Below are positions 10,216 to 21,013 of a stretch of DNA of 38,953 nucleotides, piece by piece. A model generated the notes under the pieces. That model was not told where the DNA came from, did no database searches, and saw nothing but the letters and a program-made list of their open reading frames with translations. A program made the translations under genes and the position numbers. Numbering within the stretch: the first letter of the stretch is position 1; every line of letters begins with the position of its first letter. The DNA is taken from positions 13,428,885-13,467,837 of the forward strand of contig CM055102.1 of the NCBI GenBank assembly GCA_029204225.1, written 5' to 3'. Origin of the DNA: Diphasiastrum complanatum (taxonomy: Eukaryota; Streptophyta; Lycopodiopsida; Lycopodiales; Lycopodiaceae).

Positions 10216-10784
10216 TCTTGACCAACTTAAGTACAAAGGCGTATTGTATGTTGTTCATTTGCAAGATAAAGTCCTCATTTTGTGTGTTTTAAGCCTCCCA
10301 CCATCTCTTCTTCCAGCAACCCTACGTCTTATCATTTGAACTCAAAGCAAGAAGGACAATAAATCAAGTAGGAGGTCAATATGGTCACTCTCATACTTGA
10401 TTCATGTAATTTTAATAAAGGAGCAATATCTCTTGTACATATCCAAACATTTGCACAAAAACAAACAAAAGAAATGTAGAGAAAATGCATACTCTTGTGC
10501 TACAGAACTAGGAGAATACCTTGGTTCATAATTTTAAAAGGGCCATTTTGTAAGCTACAAAAGATTGATCGAACAAGAACAAGCCAAGGAGCAAGTTGAA
10601 GCAAGGCAACCTATCCACCTTAATAATCAACCCTTGCACAAAAACATTGAGTATATGAATCCACCATCCCATGAAGATGTGGCACACAATTTGGACATTG
10701 TTGTGCCATTAGATGAATTGTCTGTCTCTATGAACACACTTGAGCAACATAACATAAAAGCCTTAGTAGGACTATTAAGTAGTA
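10216..10784. other. No recognisable gene
   Basis: AT-rich. An open frame at 10565-10789 (+) starts MIEQEQAKEQVEARQP and is compositionally protein-like, but I recognise no family, and it runs into the adjacent foldback. Confidence 0.35.
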
Positions 10785-10907
10785 GGTAATGGCCATTGGG
10801 AGGGCCATTACCATAGATAATTCGGGACCCGACAGCGAGTGGCAGATGCCACAAGTTGCTCGGGGACAAATTATTTATGGTAATGGCCCGACCAATGGCC
10901 ATTACCG
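10785..10907. repeat. Long foldback (imperfect inverted repeat)
   Basis: The left arm at about 10785-10822 (GGTAATGGCCATTGGG, then AGGGCCATTACCATAGATAATT) is complementary to the right arm at about 10869-10907, with roughly four mismatches over 38 positions. The central 45 bp also contains weak self-complementary blocks (CCCGACAGCGAGTGGC with GCCACAAGTTGCTCGGG). The RNA would form a long stem. This may be a foldback/MITE-type element or a hairpin precursor. No clear target duplication is visible. Confidence 0.8.
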
Positions 10908-11255
10908 TGCGTAATCGAGTTTCACCTCATTTTTGTGTTGATTTTTGTTTGTCTTGGCACAGTCCAGAGGACTGGTCATTTTTCCATGGTGTGCTACCAC
11001 ATGAGAGGGCCATACTAAAATTTTTTAGCATACCAACTCAGATTTTGTATAATGTTCTCCCGGTAGCCCTTTGGGTGGCCTTAGAAACTGGGTGGCCCTC
11101 CAAGCAGCCTGGTTTCAGAATGTTCTCCAGTTCTATCCTGGTTTTGGAGAGGGGCGCTCCCTGCCCGTGATATGCCCTCGATGCTCGTGGAGATGGCGCG
11201 CTCACTGCCCTCGCTTGTCGTTGAGCTAAGTCTTCTGCATTCTTGGCATCCGGAT

Positions 11256-12058
11256 TCAAAGTTGCTTGCATACAACGTCCTCTTCAATCATACGTGCCTT
11301 TGCAGGCTCTTTAGCACGGGATTTTCCGCAGAGGTCACAAGGCTCCTGGGCAGAGCATCTCGTACATGTCTTCGATATATCTTCACAACATTTTCCGCAA
11401 CCACGAGAACCTGGCTCTTGCACAAACCTTCTGATCCATTTTTTATATTCATCTTCAAGCAATTTTTCACAACGCTGAGAAGGCTTGATAAAATCCTTAG
11501 AATCGTATTCCGAAGATTTCTGCCAACGATGAGGCCTAGGCGTTGGGCAGACCATCTGACACTTTCCTTTGAAACGCCTCCATAGCAATTTCTCCAACGA
11601 TGAGCTGCAGGCTCTTGTGCAGACCATCTACTACGCTCCTTCGACACGTCTTCAGACCGTTTTCCCCTATGATGAGTTGATGGCTCTTGTGCAGAACATT
11701 TGAAATGCTCCTTAGAAACATCTTCGGACCACTTTTCGGGACAATGAGCTGAATGCTCTTGAGCAGACCATCTGCTATCATCCTCTGGATCATCTTCAGA
11801 CGTATCCAAATAAACATAATAAGTTTGAGAACACCTCTTCGATCCTTTGCCACAGATGTCAGCTTCACAGTTATGTGATTTGCGCTTCACATGCAAACAA
11901 TTCAACATATCGATCGGACAGACATTGTGGGTAGTAAGAGTCCGTTGAGCTTTTCCTTTCAATCCATTCCTCAAAATTCTACGTCCTACCACATGACGTC
12001 GTTGTGGGTTCCGATAGCTGCAACAGTTTCCAGCTTCACTTGCACTTACATAATCCAT
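11256..12058 (-). pseudogene. Unrecognised protein built from 24-residue repeats, one frame break
   Basis: A 256-codon frame starts at MDYVSASEAGNCC (12058). After a basic N-terminal part of about 90 residues it has repeats of 24 residues (72 bp), typified by RGKRSEDVSKERSRWSAQEP plus AAHR. Units read PEKWSEDVSKEH, RGKRSEDVSKER, WRNCYGGVSKES, WQKSSEYDSKDF, EKLLEDEYKKW and CGKCCEDISKTC, each followed by a WSAQEP or CSAQEP variant in most. At about 11540-11560 the repeat pattern moves to another minus-strand frame, which stays open to 11256, so there is one indel or a small unseen intron. The last units are Cys-rich (CGKCC, CTRCSAQEPCDLCGK), hinting at metal binding. I do not recognise the family and assign no function. 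A TATA-like box lies about 140 bp upstream. Confidence 0.5.
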
Positions 12059-12194
12059 TTGTAATAATCTATCTTTAAAACAGACAGCTGCCTATGACTT
12101 TTCAGCTATAATTCACATTTGGGACTGAACCAGAAATTTCAGAGATGATGAGATGCTGCCAGCCCACTAAGGCAATTGCTCGTAGATATGGATT

Positions 12195-12203
12195 TATTAT
12201 ATA
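12195..12203 (-). promoter_or_regulatory. TATA-like box of the repeat-protein gene
   Basis: On the minus strand this reads TATATAATA, about 140 bp upstream of the ATG at 12058, which would give a 5' UTR of roughly 100 bases. Position and sequence are plausible, but AT-rich motifs occur by chance. Confidence 0.35.
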
Positions 12204-12826
12204 TTTTTCCACCACCATCGCCAAAGTCGGAAGCCAAAGAAGAACATGTACGCAGCCATGAGCATGAAGTGAGTAAGTGTGAGTAATGAATTACGTGCCT
12301 CTCTCTCTTTCTCTATCTCTCTCGCGTGCGATAGGCAGGATATGGAGGCTCATATGCGATGACGCTCAATAATCGGGGCCCTATATTATGCAATGCCCAA
12401 AAAGGCTTAAAAATGAGGTGAAAGTCAATTAAGTAGTCATATTGGGCTCCCTTAGGGACACTTCTTAGATCAGCTCTTGAATTGCAAATCGAGCTCAAAG
12501 ACATGATCTATACTCAAGCATGACTAAAAATGTTCTAATAGAAAATAAGCATGAGGATAAGTCACCCATGAGCGTTGACCTGCAACTAGAACATGTATCT
12601 ACTCCAGTTGAAAACACGACAACATCGCTCTTGAATGAAAACCAATTCGCGGATGTTGCTAGAACTGAAGGGAAGCAGTCCAACCTACTTATTCTCACAA
12701 ATGTTGGAACATAATATGATAGACCTTCTGAATTCCTCTCTAACCCTCAAAGAACATAAATAATTATCAACATTACAAACTTTTACAAGCCTATCAACCC
12801 TCCTCGCAACCCAGAAGCAAAACAGA
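12204..12826. other. No recognisable gene; includes a CT-rich tract
   Basis: 12298-12325 is a CT-rich microsatellite-like tract. The rest shows no motif. The homology between the two gypsy copies starts at about 12827, so the left limit of copy A lies there. Confidence 0.45.
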
Positions 12827-13640
12827 ATGACAACAGGTGGACTAGGTTGATTCCTCTTTTTCTTATTATTAACAAACCCTTTTGTCAGATTATTGAGTGG
12901 AGTTGCTAACTTAGCATAATCCTCAATAAATCTCTTGAAGAAAAGTGTAAATGCTAAAAATGACTTTACGTGCCTCACAGTTCCCGGAATTAGCCACTCA
13001 GTCACAATCTTGATTTTATCCTTGTCAATCTTGATCCCATTAACTGTGATCTTATGACCGAGATAAAACAACTCTTGCTAAAAGAATTCACACTTGGTCT
13101 CTTTAGCGTAGAGTAACTCCCGATGGAGTTTCATCAAGACGATTCTTGAGTGCTCTATGTGTTCCATCAATGACTTACTATAAACAAGAATATCGTCTAG
13201 GAATATTACCACAAACTTCTCCAAATATGGACGAAATAAATCGTTCTTCATCATTTGCTGGAACATTGTTGGAGCATTCGTTAATCCAAATGGCAACATT
13301 AAGAAATCATAATGACCAAATCTAGAACGAAATCCTATCTTTTGGACATCTTCCAATTTAATTCTTAATTGATGGCACCTTGTCTTGAGATCAATCATGG
13401 TGAAATACTTAGCTCCACCCAAGCGATCTACAAGGTCATGCATCCTGAGTAATGGTATTTATTTTTGACAATCATCGTATTTGGTCCCTTATAATTAACA
13501 CACATTTAGAAACCTCCATCTTTCTTTACTTTAAGAAGAACATGAGCGTCCCATGGTGATTTACTAGGTTGTATATGTCCCATCCTCAGATAGTTTTCTA
13601 TTTGATTTGAAATCTCTCTCTCCTCTTTCTGAGAGAACCT
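12827..13640 (-). pseudogene. Reverse transcriptase of gypsy copy A
   Basis: Carries most of the RT palm: the block MHDLVDRLGGAKYFTMIDLK (13443 downwards), FRSRFGHYDFLMLPFGLTNA, the catalytic box [11 protein letters not shown] (about 13180-13212) and the thumb start GHKITVNGIKIDKDKIKI, ending VKSFLAFTLFFKRFIEDYAK. Reading breaks at 13075 (one stop) and between 13443 and 13640. The upstream fingers part is damaged. Copy A keeps the FLDD box region that copy B has lost. It ends where family homology ends. Confidence 0.85.
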
Positions 13641-14370
13641 ATAAGGTTGTCTTTCCTAGAATTAACTCAATCTTGTGGTCTACTGACCTAGATGGTGGCA
13701 AACTATGAGGTGATTCAAATGGAAAAACATCTCTAAATTCATTTATGATCTGTTCTTTCATTGCTTGTTCATGATCTAAATTCACTAAGTTAAGAATTGT
13801 TGAGAATTCACAACCATTTAGATTCATTCCCGGAACATCCACAATTGGAATAGCAAAAATAGAAAAAACTTCATACTCAAAATAATCCAATGTTTCCATC
13901 TCATTAACTGTAGAAATCTTATCCAACAGATGTACAAAATTATTGTCAAATAATTTAACTACCTTATCACCCTCCTTGAAAGTGAGAACATGTTTCTCAA
14001 AATCAATTATCAGTCTATGTATCCTTGTATCAAAACTGGGAGCTTCAAGACTTTTATGTTTCAATTCTCCAACTCTGCTCTTGAAGCTAGATAAACTTTA
14101 TATCTATGATTGCTGACTTTAGTTTCCAAGCTGAGTTTCTATACAAGACGAGAAATAATAAAATTATGAGTTGAACCACTGTCCAATAAAATACTACTTA
14201 TTGATCTTTAATTGTGCCAAATAAACGAAAAAATTCAATAGGCAAGAAAGTAGTACTAAAAGAACATTCACACTCACAATTTGTCAAGTTAATTTCCAAA
14301 GTCTTACCATTGCCTCCTGGGATCTCAATCATATGAGCAGACATTTTCTTCCTTCTGGACAAAACTTCAT
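13641..14370 (-). pseudogene. Protease-RT linker and decayed protease of gypsy copy A
   Basis: The frame 13639-14064 contains IIDFEKHVLTFKEGDKVVKL and later [16 protein letters not shown] and the RSVDHKIELI block that precedes RT in this family; copy B has the same blocks. Sequence upstream to about 14370 aligns with the copy B protease but is broken by stops and frameshifts. The DSG active site is not readable in one frame. Confidence 0.75.
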
Positions 14371-15240
14371 CATATGTTCAAGCTTCTTACAAACGAAACA
14401 TAAGTTCTCTTTTTTAGCCTTTTTTTCGGGACATAGATTTTTTAAATCTCTTTTTCTCCAGCTTCTTGGATTCCGAAGTTGCTTGATCTAATGCTTCAAA
14501 ATATTTCGCTTGGTTTGGACTACGCTTCTTTCCCTTCTTGGATTTCAAGGTGGTTCGAATTGCGCAAACTGCTTCTTGGATACCACCACTGTGAAATCAT
14601 ATGCTTTCGAAATCTGAAACACATCCTTGAGGCTTTGAAACACATTTCGCCTGCATTCGTTCTGATAGTCGGCTGGCAAACCTTGGACACACTGCCAAAT
14701 TGCCAACTTTGAATCGAATGATAGAATCCTATTTCATAGGTCCATGAATTCCTAGATATAAGAGTCCTTAGCTCTTTGTACCCATTTTGCAGTTCACGAA
14801 CTTTAGGTAGTAGTCAACGCCATCTGCTATCACGAAAGTTTTTTTGAAGACATCCGCAAAAGCATCTCAAATAGTTGGCTTCATCGGTAAATCTCGCCAC
14901 CATGATGACACTTTGTCGCATAAGAACAACATGACACTTTCAATTTTCTTCTCATATGGAACACCATTCAGATTGAAGTAACTGCTTCACTTAGCGAGCC
15001 AATCCTCGATGACTTTCGGTCTCTTCCCCTTATTCTCTCATGAATAAACCTTCGGTTGAAAATCGAGATTGGGTGAAGAAATCAACTTGACCTGGTTCAA
15101 TAGAACGTCCATTTGCTAGTCTCTCATCTAATTATGGTTATTCATATCATTAAGCACCATACTCAGCTGTTGACAAATCACCATATAAGATGGTGCACCT
15201 GGATTTGCGCTTGATTTGAAGTTTCTTCAGCCATCTCGAT
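14371..15240 (-). pseudogene. gag of gypsy copy A, decayed
   Basis: Nucleotide-level counterpart of the copy B gag (start MAEETSNQA at about 15235). Recognisable pieces include the region around SVMLF and the RD of SSWWRDL, but with several stops and frameshifts. Non-functional. Confidence 0.7.
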
Positions 15241-16962
15241 TTATTTATTCCTGAAAATCACTAAAGAAGTGAAGTACAATTGACCAAATCTGACTGAAAA
15301 TGACTTCCAATATGGTCAAATCACTGTTTTTAGTACATTTCATAAATAATTCAAAAGATTGGAAAATACTGAAAATTTTGAGTTTTCGATTTTTTTAATT
15401 TTTTAATTTATTTTTACGTTATTTAAAAATTCGTAAAAAACACTATCAGTTTTTAGGCAATCGAAATAAAAAAATGATTGACTATTCGATTCTTAAACAT
15501 ACTGAATTAATGTTTATCAGGCACGCATGACATGTGACATTAAACTGATTTTTTTAAATTTATGTAAATTACAGGAAATTGTCAGCCATAAATCCAGATT
15601 TGTATCCTACCTGTTAGAGCACATGCGTATAACCACTCAAAATAGATCTAAATCACTCATGCATGTCAGAATCACTCTGAGAATCAACATGCAAACATTC
15701 CATGCAAGTATAGTACCACAAATTAGAAAATTGACTTGCATGCAATTAGAACAATTCAAAATTTTGCCAATTTTAGTCACATTTTGCAAAACTTCAGATG
15801 ATCATATCTTTGGCTACAGGACACCAAATTAGGTGCTGTAAGGCTAAGAACAGAGGGAGATCCAGTGAACAAGACACTTGCCACACCAGCCTACCACCTA
15901 GAATCCAGACATGTGATTTCAGAACAGCAAAAAAACCTATAGGAGGGCGCACTATTTGTAGACCATATGTTCAAAAAACATGCAAACACCATACCAAGCC
16001 TAAAAACGATGCTACCATCAGTCTTAAATGGTCAATTACAATTCCATGAAGCCTTCAAACAGATCCTATGAAGTAGTATGGGCTGAGAACCATGATTTCT
16101 TGATTTCTAGAAGTCAAAATAACCTCAAACTTGATGGAATTGAAAGATAAGCCTCCACCCACCAATTTACAGGTTTGATAGCTTGCTGATAAGGTAAAAA
16201 GGAATGCTAATCATGCTATAAAAAATTCAGAATGATCTCCTTATGGATCTAGAGAAATCCACCCTCCAAAATTCAACAAAAATGGTCAATTTTTACTCTT
16301 TTTTTACTTTCTACGTATTCAATTTGTGGAATTCTTGGCTCTAACTTCAAGGACAACTTCTAAAGACTATGATTCATCTCTTTACAAGCTCTAAATGGGT
16401 TCTACATCCTCCTACCATCCAGTTTTATGAAAAAAAAACAAGCAAAAAACATGACTTTTGGCCTTTTTCCGATTTTTTCACTATCATAAATTGGAAATTT
16501 ATGGCAAGAAACGTTTTCTCCAATACATGCAATCCAAATTACAAAAATATAACCATCTTATTGATCTGACCTTGTTCGATTTTGGTTCTTACTATCTATC
16601 TTGTGTCAAAAAGCATGAAAAACAAACAAATTTGACGAAAACATAGCCTAGAATCCAACATCATGGAAAGATCCAACATGCATCATTAATTTCAACTCTA
16701 ATATGAAAGTACACTTGATGGAAAATTCAGATCTACACTAGATCTGAGTTACACATTCTAAAGCTCCAAGACAACACAAATTGGATTCCTAGCACAATTC
16801 TCCATAAATCTCAAAGAAATTTGGAGAGACATGGATCATGCAAATTGAAATTGGGAAGATCCACCAACTTGCAACCTTGCTCCACTCCTTGGATGAGAAT
16901 ACTAGTTGATCTCCACCAAAGCTCCAATGAAAAGCACACCCTCTCCAAGCTTTGTAAGCCTT
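15241..16962 (-). other. Untranslated leader of gypsy copy A
   Basis: Sequence between the primer site and gag. About 15940-16962 matches the leader of copy B (23350-24372), including a GGAGGGCGCACT block at 15943 and 23354. 15265-15945 has no counterpart in copy B and is either an insertion here or a deletion there. Confidence 0.65.
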
Positions 16963-16974
16963 GCTTTGATACCA
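16963..16974 (-). other. Primer binding site of copy A (one mismatch)
   Basis: On the minus strand this reads TGGTATCAAAGC, the tRNA-iMet site with a G-to-A change relative to TGGTATCAGAGC. It is separated from the LTR by one base. Confidence 0.8.
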
Positions 16975-16975
16975 T

Positions 16976-17529
16976 TGTGAGGGAAGCTCCTCAAGATCCT
17001 GCTTACAAACACAAACACAATGGATAACACACTATGGAGAAACCACCCAACCAAGTAGAAGCATCCAATCAAACTCTAAAAGTTTCACCCCCAAGCCAAG
17101 GATTAGGAAGCATGAAAGTAGAGTGAGAGCATGGCAATCAATCACAAATGGGAGGAGTAGGGCGAGTTTGGCCTCTTCTTATAGAGCTATGGTTAGATTC
17201 TCTATTCATAGAATTGCTATTGATAACTCTACACATGCACCTGTCCTAAATCTTGTACGAACTCCATTTAGTGTGTATTGGCCTCTTCTTATGGAGCTAT
17301 GCTTAGATTCTCTATTCATAGAATTGCTATTGATAACTCTACACATGCACTTGTCCTAAACCTTGTACTAACTCCATTTAGTGTGTTCTGGACCTCACAA
17401 GGATATTAGTTACTTTCGGGTCGCTTCCAGTATGACGTGGCATAACTAACAGCTTGTTTCACTGGAGTACCGTGTATCCAAAACTAGGAGTTATATATTG
17501 AATCCTATGTACTGGTCATGGACATAACA
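16976..17529 (-). repeat. 5' LTR of gypsy copy A, with internal 110-bp duplication
   Basis: On the minus strand it starts TGTTATGTCC and ends CCTCACA, the canonical TG...CA form. It matches the LTRs at 18492-19016 and 24386-24903. Uniquely it carries a tandem duplication of period 110 bp: GCCTCTTCTTAT at 17171 and 17281, and GAATTGCTATTGATAACTCT at 17211 and 17321. Confidence 0.85.
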
Positions 17530-17543
17530 ATAATCATGTAGAA

Positions 17544-17883
17544 GCACCCTTGGGGAAAAAGCCAGATCCCAAAAATAGGACTTTCAAGGAGATTCTTCTT
17601 TTATCTAGCTCACCAGAAAGTGCTTCCACAAAATTCCAAACCATGGAATTATAGAATCTATGTCCATGAAGACAAGGAAAACAAGGAAAACTTTGATGTG
17701 CCAACTTACTTCAATGAGCTTTCTTACGAGAGCTTAGTTATCGACAATCCTACCCCATCCTCTCAACTATGGAGTCCTCCCTTTAAAATGGGTCAAAATC
17801 AACTTAGCAAAGTGTTCACTCGCAACACACTTAAAACTTTGGAAAGAACAAAAGGAAAGACTGTCTTAAAGAGAACAACATAG
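17544..17883 (+). pseudogene. Coding-like fragment of unknown origin
   Basis: Two adjacent frames look protein-coding by composition. The first (17544 to about 17650) reads KKPDPKNRTFKEILLLSSSP and on to FQTMEL before a stop. The second (about 17650-17883) reads YRIYVHEDKENKENFDVP, then YFNELSYESLVIDNPTPSSQ, and ends at a stop. A one-base shift joins them. It has no repeats or low complexity, unlike its surroundings, and contains two overlapping-spaced KEN tripeptides. I do not recognise a family. It may be a piece of a host exon trapped between retroelements. Confidence 0.3.
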
Positions 17884-17916
17884 CTGAGATGCAGCAAAAA
17901 AAACCTTCTTAAAGGT

Positions 17917-18046
<130 letters not shown>

Positions 18047-18057
18047 CCCTTACAGTA

Positions 18058-18382
18058 CCAAGAGATATGCTCACTTGGGAAATAGCACGCAAGCTATCAA
18101 AGGTGAAGGTAGATAAGATTGAGCTTTGCAAATGATCAATTTCAGCTACTTGTATTAAATCTGTCGACAAATCTGCTCTCTGTAAGCAAAAACACAGATC
18201 TAGGACATAAAGTAGAATTTAAATCTGATCAATGTAAAGTAGTCGATAGGATAGACAAGATCTTAGCACTTGGAAAGAGGCATGGATACTTGTACATATT
18301 AAGTCATTTCTTTTCTGCCCCTACTCAGGCACTTAATACTTCTATTCAAATAAATAAAAGTTTACTTTGGCATTATTTATAG
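18058..18382 (+). pseudogene. Ty1/copia protease to pre-integrase fragment
   Basis: 18119-18382 reads LNLSTNLLSVSKNTDLGHKV, EFKSDQCKVVD and KILALGKRHGYLYILSHFFS, ending SLLWHYL. This matches the region after the copia protease active site through the start of the GAG-pre-integrase domain (LLSV, LY.LSH and LWH landmarks). Just upstream, [13 protein letters not shown] in another frame fits the preceding protease segment. The rest of that copia element is absent. It is unrelated in position to the copia element at 30.4-35.2 kb. Confidence 0.75.
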
Positions 18383-18486
18383 ACGACTTATTGAAGAAGC
18401 CTGACCTGACTGACATATCAAGTATCTCCACTTGATGGGCCACATCAGCGACTTGTCGATGACCGAATAGTCGAAGCCTCCTCACG

Positions 18487-18491
18487 CTCAC
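18487..18491 (-). repeat. Target-site duplication CTCAC of gypsy copy B, left copy
   Basis: CTCAC here and at 24904-24908 flank the two LTR ends exactly. Confidence 0.85.
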
Positions 18492-19016
18492 TATAAGGGA
18501 AGCTCCTTAGATCCTGCTTACAAATCCTAAACACAAAAGGATAATGCACTGTGGAGAAACCACCCAACCAAGTAGAAGCATCCAATCAATCTCTAGAAGC
18601 CTCACCCCCAAGTCAAGAAACAAGAAGCATGAAAGTAGAGTGAGAGCCTGGCAATGAATCAAGAACCATAATGTGTAGTAGGGCCAGTTTGGACCCCTTA
18701 TATAGAGCCTAATGCATCATGGGCTCATAGCCATGCATAGCCCTATGTTCCCTATACATAGATTCACCTAGAATAGAGTCCTATGCGTGGACCAACTATT
18801 CATAGAATTGCTATTGATAACTCTACACATGCATACAATATCTCATACCTTGTCTAAACTCCATTTAGTGTGTTATGGGCCTCACAAGGATATTAGTTAC
18901 TTTCGGGTCACGTCCAATATGACGTGGCATAACTAACAGCTTGTTTCATTGGAGTACCGTCGTGTATCCAAGACTAGGAGTATACTGTGTCCTATGTACT
19001 GGTCATGGACATAACA
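18492..19016 (-). repeat. 3' LTR of gypsy copy B
   Basis: 525 bp. On the minus strand it starts TGTTATGTCC and ends CTTATA (ancestral CTCACA in copy A). It is preceded on that strand by the purine tract TAAGGAGGAAAGAA. TATATAGAG at about 18700-18708 is shared with the 5' LTR. Confidence 0.9.
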
Positions 19017-19044
19017 TTCTTTCCTCCTTAAACTGTTTCTATCC

Positions 19045-19398
19045 TTAGAAACTAAAATTCTGGAAACTCTTCTTTATGCTATCAACTCTCTCACACGAAT
19101 CATTATCCTCAGTATGACCCTTCCATCGAATTAAGCACTCAGAGATAGAACGATTTCTCAATTGTTTATCTCTGGTTTTGAGCACTTTCTCAGGTTCCAA
19201 AGGTACAGTAAGCGATAAATCTTCCAAATGAGATAAATCCTCATCCGATCCAACTGTATCACCATCATGTAAACTTAGTTTCAAACGACTTACATGAAAC
19301 ACTAGGTGTGCAGTCGATTCTCCTTGAAGATCGAGTTCGTATGCCAAGGAACCAATTCTATGTACAATCCTAAAAGGTCCACAATAACGAGTAGACAA
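19045..19398 (-). pseudogene. Integrase tail and chromodomain of gypsy copy B
   Basis: Reads STRYCGPFRIVHRIGSLAYE, HLVFHVSRLKLSLHDGD, then EPEKVLKTRDKQLRNRSISE followed by CLIRWKGHTEDNDSCERVD and FQNF. The GPF..V..IG.LAY.L segment is the integrase C-terminal SH3-like tail of plant gypsy elements. The second part is a chromodomain (W-K-G core, final aromatic F..F). The expected ATWE is degraded to DSCE. The domain helps target integration to modified histones in related elements. Confidence 0.85.
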
Positions 19399-20227
19399 CT
19401 TATGATGCTTCCTTGTACGTAATGTCTTAGAATCTTTTGAAATCCTAAGATATACCCAGTCATCAACTTTTAAATCTCTTGGAGATCTCTTAAGATCGGT
19501 ATACTGTTTAGCTCTATCTTGAGCACTTCAGATACTATCCTTAGCCACTTGCAACATTTCTTGCATATCATGCAAAAAATCAGCAACCTTCTGGATCTTA
19601 ATAGACTCCGTCTCAACATTTACTGGAGATCTAGGTTGAAAACCGTACATAAGCATAAAAGGACTGTAACCTGTAGCAGAATGTTTTCTACTATTATATG
19701 CAAACTCAACCAGTGGGAGATTATCTTTCCAATGAGACTGCCTGTGAGAAACATACGTTCTCAAAATATCTTCCATAGTCTGATTAGTCGTTTCTGTCTG
19801 GCCATCTGATTCAGGATGATCAGAAGAACTCAAACTCAAAGAAGTTTCTAGTTTATGGAATATTGCTAACCAAAAGTGACCTGTGAACTTAGGATCTCTA
19901 TCACTAACAATGTCACTTGGCAGACCATACAAGCGAAATAATCTTTCAACAAAGATCTGGGCTAAATTAAAAGCCTTTATAGTTGACTTGACTGGTATGA
20001 ATGCAGCTAATTTAGTTAACTGATCCACTACAACCCAAAATAGAATCATTTTGTCGTTGGGTCTTTGGAAGTCCAACTACAAAATCCATAGATATGCTTT
20101 CCCATTTCTTATCTGGGATATCTAACAGATGCAACAAACCACTAGCCTTATGGCGTTCAGCCTTTGCTAGTTGACAGGGCTTGCATTTAGCAACATATGA
20201 CTCGACATATGGCGTGAGCTTTGGCCA
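19399..20227 (-). pseudogene. Integrase of gypsy copy B
   Basis: The zinc-binding HHCC module starts at the end of the preceding frame (HDISCAGHPGIHRSLD), and CKPCQ follows at about 20183. Core residues are visible: VVDQLTKLAAFIPV with the first Asp, VSDRDPKFTGHFW with the second, and DGQTETTNQTMEDIL in the region of the catalytic Glu. The landmarks FAYNSRKHSATGYSPFMLMY and YGFQPRSP are intact. There is a frameshift at about 20045-20076 and stops at 20228 and 19527. Confidence 0.9.
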
Positions 20228-21004
20228 TTAAAACTCTCTCTTAACCGAGTCTAGACTCCTGTGTATACCGGGATGTCCTGCACAAGATATGTCATGACAT
20301 TCAAACAAAATCTTCCGTTTGAGCTCATCATCACCAAGTACGCAAACTTTCCCATTCCGAAATAGTAATCCATCTTGAATGGCAAACTGTTTCACGATCT
20401 TCTTATCTTTCTTAGTTAGTTGAGTCCCCTGTGTTTCTAACTCAACACTGTCCACATTTCTTTTGGTTTGAACAATGTTCCAAATGTGACCAAAATGGGA
20501 ATCTAATTCATATTTTCCTCTCAGCGAAAGATATAGATCCGTAAAAATCTGGGTGAATGACAACTCATTCAGTTCACCGATCCGACTAAGAGCATCTGCA
20601 ACTTGATTAGAGCTGCCTCTTATGTAACGGATTTCATGATCGAATTCTTGCATCAATTTAGCCCATTGAGCTTTTCTCCCCCAAAGATCATGTTGATTAC
20701 AAAAATACTTAAGAGGCTGGTGATCCGTATACACTACAAACTTACTACCATACAAGTAGTGTCTCCAAGTTTTAAGTGCATGGACTACAACAAACAATTC
20801 CTTTTCTTGCGTAGTATAACGCAACTGAGGACTAGTGAATTTTTTGCTTTCAAACGCTAGTGGCCTATCCATTTGTAATAGACTTGCTCCAACTTCAACA
20901 TCACTTGCGTCTGTTCTCACGACGTAAGGTAAATCTAGATTTGCAATTTGTAACACGGGAGCTGAAACAATCATTGTTTTAAGTTTCTCAAAACACTGAT
21001 TCAA
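20228..21004 (-). pseudogene. RNase H of gypsy copy B
   Basis: A 258-codon open frame. VVRTDASDVEVGASLLQ holds the first catalytic Asp, RYTTQEKELFVVVHALKTWR the Glu, VVYTDHQPLKYF the second Asp and SNQVADALSR the final Asp. It then continues into the integrase zinc module. The catalytic set looks complete, making this the best-preserved enzyme of the element. Confidence 0.92.
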
Positions 21005-21013
21005 TTCCTCGTT

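Larger units (their letters stand above)
12827..17529 (-). mobile_element. Ty3/gypsy chromovirus, copy A, 3'-truncated
   Basis: Minus-strand element with 5' LTR (16976-17529), primer site, a leader of about 1.7 kb, gag, protease-RT linker and RT. It is the same family as the complete copy at 18492-24903. Homology stops abruptly at about 12827, in the RT C-terminal region, so RNase H, integrase, chromodomain and 3' LTR are missing. The leader carries about 680 bp (roughly 15265-15945) that copy B lacks. The base run after the LTR is ATAAT (17530-17534); its partner cannot be assigned because the other end is lost. Confidence 0.85.

Noticed and set aside
10627-10902. Open frame MAIGRAITINNL on the minus strand
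   Set aside because: It starts inside the foldback and its reading is a by-product of the hairpin arms.
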